Source: Bacteroidales bacterium (GTDB lineage Bacteria > Bacteroidota > Bacteroidia > Bacteroidales > 4484-276). Taken from it: a stretch of 64,000 bases of DNA. Each line of letters starts with the position of its first letter. Within the stretch, counting starts at the first letter, position 1. The notes under the pieces were generated by a model. It was not told the origin of the DNA. It ran no database searches and saw only the letters and a program-made list of their open reading frames with translations. Positions 61,400 through 64,000 of the stretch are shown piece after piece. A program made the position numbers and the translations under genes. The stretch is taken from contig DASRND010000036.1 in NCBI GenBank assembly GCA_035647615.1, forward strand, positions 357,716-421,715. Direction: 5' to 3'.

Positions 61400-63493
61400 A
61401 TGTCAAACAATCTTTACATCGCTGCCGCTGAATCAGGGGCAGGAAAATCACTCATTACATTAGGTTTTATGGAGCTGCTTTCGCGTCATGTGAAGCGAAT
61501 TGGTTTTTTCAGACCTGTTGTGCTTGCCAACAGCGAAAAAGATGCTCATCTGCGGCTTGTCGCCGAACGCTATCAATTGCCCTTTAAGTACAACGACATG
61601 GTGGGAATGAGTAGTACACAAGCGCTGGAACTCATGGAAGCCGGCGATTTCGATACGCTCCATACCACCATTATTAATAAATATAAAAAACTGGAGAAGG
61701 AGTGCGATTTTATTCTGATAGAAGGTACCGACTTTCGAGGCACCATTATTCCTTTCGAGTTTGACATCAACGCACAATTCGCCAACAATCTGGGAGCACC
61801 TATTCTGGCTGTAATCAACGGGCATGGAAAATCTGCAGTAGAGATTGGCGAAAATCTTCATATCGTCCGCGACACATTGACACAGGAAAAATGCGACCAA
61901 ATTGGTACCTGCATCAACCGCGTGGATGAGAAAAATCTTGAGGCCGCCAAAAGCATCTTTGCACGCCACGGAAAACCCGGCGAAATCAATTTCGTAGTTC
62001 CCGAGAAGAGCCTGCTGCAAAAACTTACCATGCGGCAAGTTGTAAATGCTCTTGGCGCAAAACATATCTATGGTGAAGACGAATATCTGAATCATGATGT
62101 GATGGAGTTTAAGGTGGCAGCCATGGGTCTGGAAAAAGTGCTCAAATTATCTACCGACCAGATGTTGGTTATCACCCCCGGCGACCGCACCGACGTGCTG
62201 GTCGGACTTTTTATGAGCATGCTGGCCGATAACTTTCCGAAAATTTCCGGAATATTGCTTACCGGCGGCATCGAACCCAGCGAACAGCTACGCCGGCTGA
62301 TGGATGGGATAAAACAAATTCCTATGACGGTGTACGGCGTAGAAACGGATACTTTCGAAACGGCCATGCAGGTGGGCGCCATCCATCCGGTGCTTACCCC
62401 TGAGAACGATCGCCGGCTTACAGCAGCACTCAGCCACTTCGAAGCCAACGTGGATGTGGATGTGCTCGGACAGATCCTGCGCATCACCCGCTCGCGCATG
62501 ATCACGCCCATCATGTTTGAATATGAACTTTTTGAGCGCGCCCGTGCCAATCGCAAACACATCGTATTGCCGGAGTCGGAGGACGAACGTATTTTGCGCG
62601 CCACTGAGATATTGCTCAAACGCAATGTGGTGGACATTACCTTGCTTGGCAACAAAGAAAGAATACTGAAACAAGCGCAATCATTACAATTAAGCCTCCA
62701 GGGCGTAAACATCATCGACCCCAACGACAATGATCTGGGGAAAGAATATGCCGCTGAATATTACCGCCTGCGCAAGCACAAAGGCATTACCGAAGAGCAA
62801 GCCCTCGAGCTGATGCATGACGTGAGCTATCTAGGAACAATGATGGTGCACAAAGGTTACGCCGACGGAATGGTGTCGGGAGCAGCGCATACCACGCAAC
62901 ACACCATCCGTCCTGCTTTTGAATTTATTAAAACAAAACCCGGTGTTTCCATTGTCAGCAGCTCATTTTTGATGTGTTTCGACGACCGCGTGCTGGTGTA
63001 CGGCGACTGTGCCGTAAATCCCAACCCAGACGCCGAACAACTGGCCGACATCGCCATCAGCAGTGCCGAAACCGCCATCAACTTTGGCATTGAGCCACGC
63101 ATCGCCATGTTGTCGTATTCTACCGGCGAATCAGGAAAAGGCGAGGATGTGGAAAAAGTACGCAACGCCACGCGCATAGTGCGTGAGCGGCGCCCCGACC
63201 TTAAGGTTGCAGGCCCCATACAATATGATGCCGCCATCGAACCTAGCGTAGCTTTACAGAAAATGCCCGGCAGCGACGTAGCCGGTAAAGCCACCGTTTT
63301 TATCTTCCCCGATCTTAACACCGGCAACAATACCTACAAAGCCGTTCAGCGTGCTGCAAATGCCGTTGCCATTGGTCCGGTGCTTCAAGGCCTCAACAAA
63401 CCCGTGAACGATCTTAGCCGTGGATGCCTCGTCAAAGACATCGTCAATACGGTGGTAATCACAGCCATTCAGGCACAGGGAATGGAGGGTTGA
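61400..63493 (+). CDS. pta: Phosphate acetyltransferase (long form)
   Basis: A 697-residue enzyme that interconverts acetyl-CoA and acetyl phosphate. N-terminal P-loop-like domain (SNNLYIAAAESGAGKS, 2-17), a DRTGG domain (about 215-335), and the C-terminal PTA catalytic domain (about 370-690) with IVLPESEDERILRATEIL, MVSGAAHTTQHTIRPA and SYSTGESGKGEDVEKV. The long form is allosterically regulated in other bacteria. With acetate kinase (not in the window) it yields ATP from acetyl-CoA, the main energy step of many fermentative Bacteroidota. Terminator at 63519. Confidence 0.95.
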   Translation: MSNNLYIAAAESGAGKSLITLGFMELLSRHVKRIGFFRPVVLANSEKDAHLRLVAERYQLPFKYNDMVGMSSTQALELMEAGDFDTLHTTIINKYKKLEKECDFILIEGTDFRGTIIPFEFDINAQFANNLGAPILAVINGHGKSAVEIGENLHIVRDTLTQEKCDQIGTCINRVDEKNLEAAKSIFARHGKPGEINFVVPEKSLLQKLTMRQVVNALGAKHIYGEDEYLNHDVMEFKVAAMGLEKVLKLSTDQMLVITPGDRTDVLVGLFMSMLADNFPKISGILLTGGIEPSEQLRRLMDGIKQIPMTVYGVETDTFETAMQVGAIHPVLTPENDRRLTAALSHFEANVDVDVLGQILRITRSRMITPIMFEYELFERARANRKHIVLPESEDERILRATEILLKRNVVDITLLGNKERILKQAQSLQLSLQGVNIIDPNDNDLGKEYAAEYYRLRKHKGITEEQALELMHDVSYLGTMMVHKGYADGMVSGAAHTTQHTIRPAFEFIKTKPGVSIVSSSFLMCFDDRVLVYGDCAVNPNPDAEQLADIAISSAETAINFGIEPRIAMLSYSTGESGKGEDVEKVRNATRIVRERRPDLKVAGPIQYDAAIEPSVALQKMPGSDVAGKATVFIFPDLNTGNNTYKAVQRAANAVAIGPVLQGLNKPVNDLSRGCLVKDIVNTVVITAIQAQGMEG

Positions 63494-63518
63494 TTTTTCC
63501 AAAAAATCTATCAAATAA

Positions 63519-63556
63519 AAAAAAGGCCGCTCGATCAGAGTGGCCTTTTTTATAAA
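63519..63556. terminator. Bidirectional terminator after pta
   Basis: AAAAAAGGCC and GGCCTTTTTT pair on both strands, with an inner CTC/GAG pair around a small loop. It serves pta and the convergent minus-strand fragment. An exact copy is at 63892-63929. Confidence 0.8.
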
Positions 63557-63627
63557 AATATGTTTGATAATGATTTTTACATTTCACTGGTGATCCGTTC
63601 CAGCACCAGGTCTATCAGGCTATTGAT
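63519..63627. repeat. 109-bp exact direct repeat, copy 1 (copy 2 at 63892-64000)
   Basis: Identical to 63892-64000 over every base visible, 373 bp apart; copy 2 runs off the window. It contains the terminator and the last 17 codons (16 residues plus stop) of an open frame on the minus strand. Confidence 0.9.
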
Positions 63628-63693
63628 AGATTGATGATAATCTTTTGAATAAGTGCTGTTGGCGCGCCTGTTTTCCGAGTAAAATTTATGGTA
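63577..63693 (-). pseudogene. 3' fragment of an unidentified gene
   Basis: On the minus strand a frame ends SINSLIDLVLERITSEM-stop (TAA 63577-63579). It runs upstream for 38 codons (YHKFYSENRRANSTYSKDYH...) before meeting a stop and has no start codon at the upstream end. The last 16 residues are also encoded by the window-edge copy. The reading frame looks like the truncated end of a protein; the family is not recognised. Confidence 0.55.
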
Positions 63694-63949
63694 TTAATGT
63701 AAGTAGCACAATGAGAGGTGTTTACAAATTATTATAGCTGTAAATCTGGTGTCCCGATTTATCTACGAACAGAAGCTTTCACCAATCATTTTCAGATGAA
63801 ACCTTTATAAATAGTACAATACAGCGGTTCATAAATGACATTGATAATACTAATTTATAAAAATGGGTGCCTTTTTCGGAAGACAGGAAATAAAAAAGGC
63901 CGCTCGATCAGAGTGGCCTTTTTTATAAAAATATGTTTGATAATGATTT

Positions 63950-64000
63950 TTACATTTCACTGGTGATCCGTTCCAGCACCAGGTCTATCAGGCTATTGAT
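63950..64000 (-). CDS. 3' end of an unidentified gene (continues beyond window)
   Basis: Second copy of the INSLIDLVLERITSEM-stop 3' end, at the window edge. It is probably the end of the intact gene from which the fragment at 63577-63693 derives. Only 16 codons plus the stop can be seen. Confidence 0.45.
   Translation of the reverse strand: MNSLIDLVLERITSEM

Noticed and set aside
1..64000. CRISPR arrays, rRNA, tRNA and complete insertion sequences
   Set aside because: Looked for by eye and not found; no regularly spaced repeats, no cloverleaf-like sequences and no transposase genes were recognised.

Overview
The window looks like chromosomal DNA from an anaerobic member of the Bacteroidota (class Bacteroidia). 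The evidence is several large secreted proteins with type IX secretion (T9SS) C-terminal sorting tails, the gliding-associated GldF/GldG pair, promoters of the Bacteroidota type (TAnnTTTG -7 boxes), a TonB-dependent receptor with a carboxypeptidase-like N-terminal domain, a 6S-type RNA beside zapA/rny, and an [FeFe] hydrogenase region. I saw no rRNA, tRNA, CRISPR array or complete insertion sequence. Species cannot be named from the sequence alone.

Layout. 1-5.2 kb: 3' end of mpl (murein recycling ligase), an orphan membrane protein, a frameshifted second mpl tail, a DMT transporter and a DUF2851 gene. 4.8-7.4 kb: a coiled-coil protein, zapA, a 6S-like RNA and rny. 7.4-11.8 kb: a T9SS cargo protein, a small 2[4Fe-4S] ferredoxin and urocanate hydratase. 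11.8-17.4 kb: a signalling operon of CheR, a histidine-kinase-like protein without the phospho-accepting His, CheD, CheB and a TPR/adenylate cyclase, with no CheA, CheW or receptor. 17.6-21.1 kb (minus): DUF481 protein, three uncharacterised overlapping genes (one with an in-frame stop) and an endolysin-like amidase/peptidase. 21.4-24.5 kb: a secreted S8 protease.

24.7-37.0 kb is the most notable region, a dense hydrogen/redox island. Divergent from one 144-bp intergenic region are (minus) a [2Fe-2S] protein, a PAS-containing sensory [FeFe]-hydrogenase-like protein and a SpoIIE-type phosphatase, and (plus) hydC-hydB-hydA, a response regulator, a receiver-histidine kinase whose phospho-accepting Asp is Glu, the NADH-responsive repressor Rex, the H-cluster maturase HydG, and two TM1266-family hydrogenase regulators. 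HydA keeps all four H-cluster cysteines but has replaced three residues of the proton relay known from clostridial CpI.

37.0-43.2 kb: a 517-bp intergenic stretch with REP-like repeats, gldF, gldG, a TMTC-like glycosyltransferase with TPRs and a DUF4340 protein. 43.5-52.2 kb: TonB receptor and partner, rpmB, a secreted amidase, pssA, an alginate-export-type porin, a small conserved protein and queA. 52.4-61.2 kb (minus): two large paralogous gingipain-like C25 proteases that share N-terminal catalytic halves and sorting tails but have different middle modules. 61.4-63.5 kb: phosphate acetyltransferase. The last 480 bp carry a 109-bp exact direct repeat holding the 3' end of an unidentified minus-strand gene.

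Taken together, the genes describe a fermentative, protein- and amino-acid-using anaerobe: secreted proteases, urocanate hydratase, acetyl-phosphate formation by Pta, and NAD(H)-linked hydrogen metabolism tied to redox sensing.
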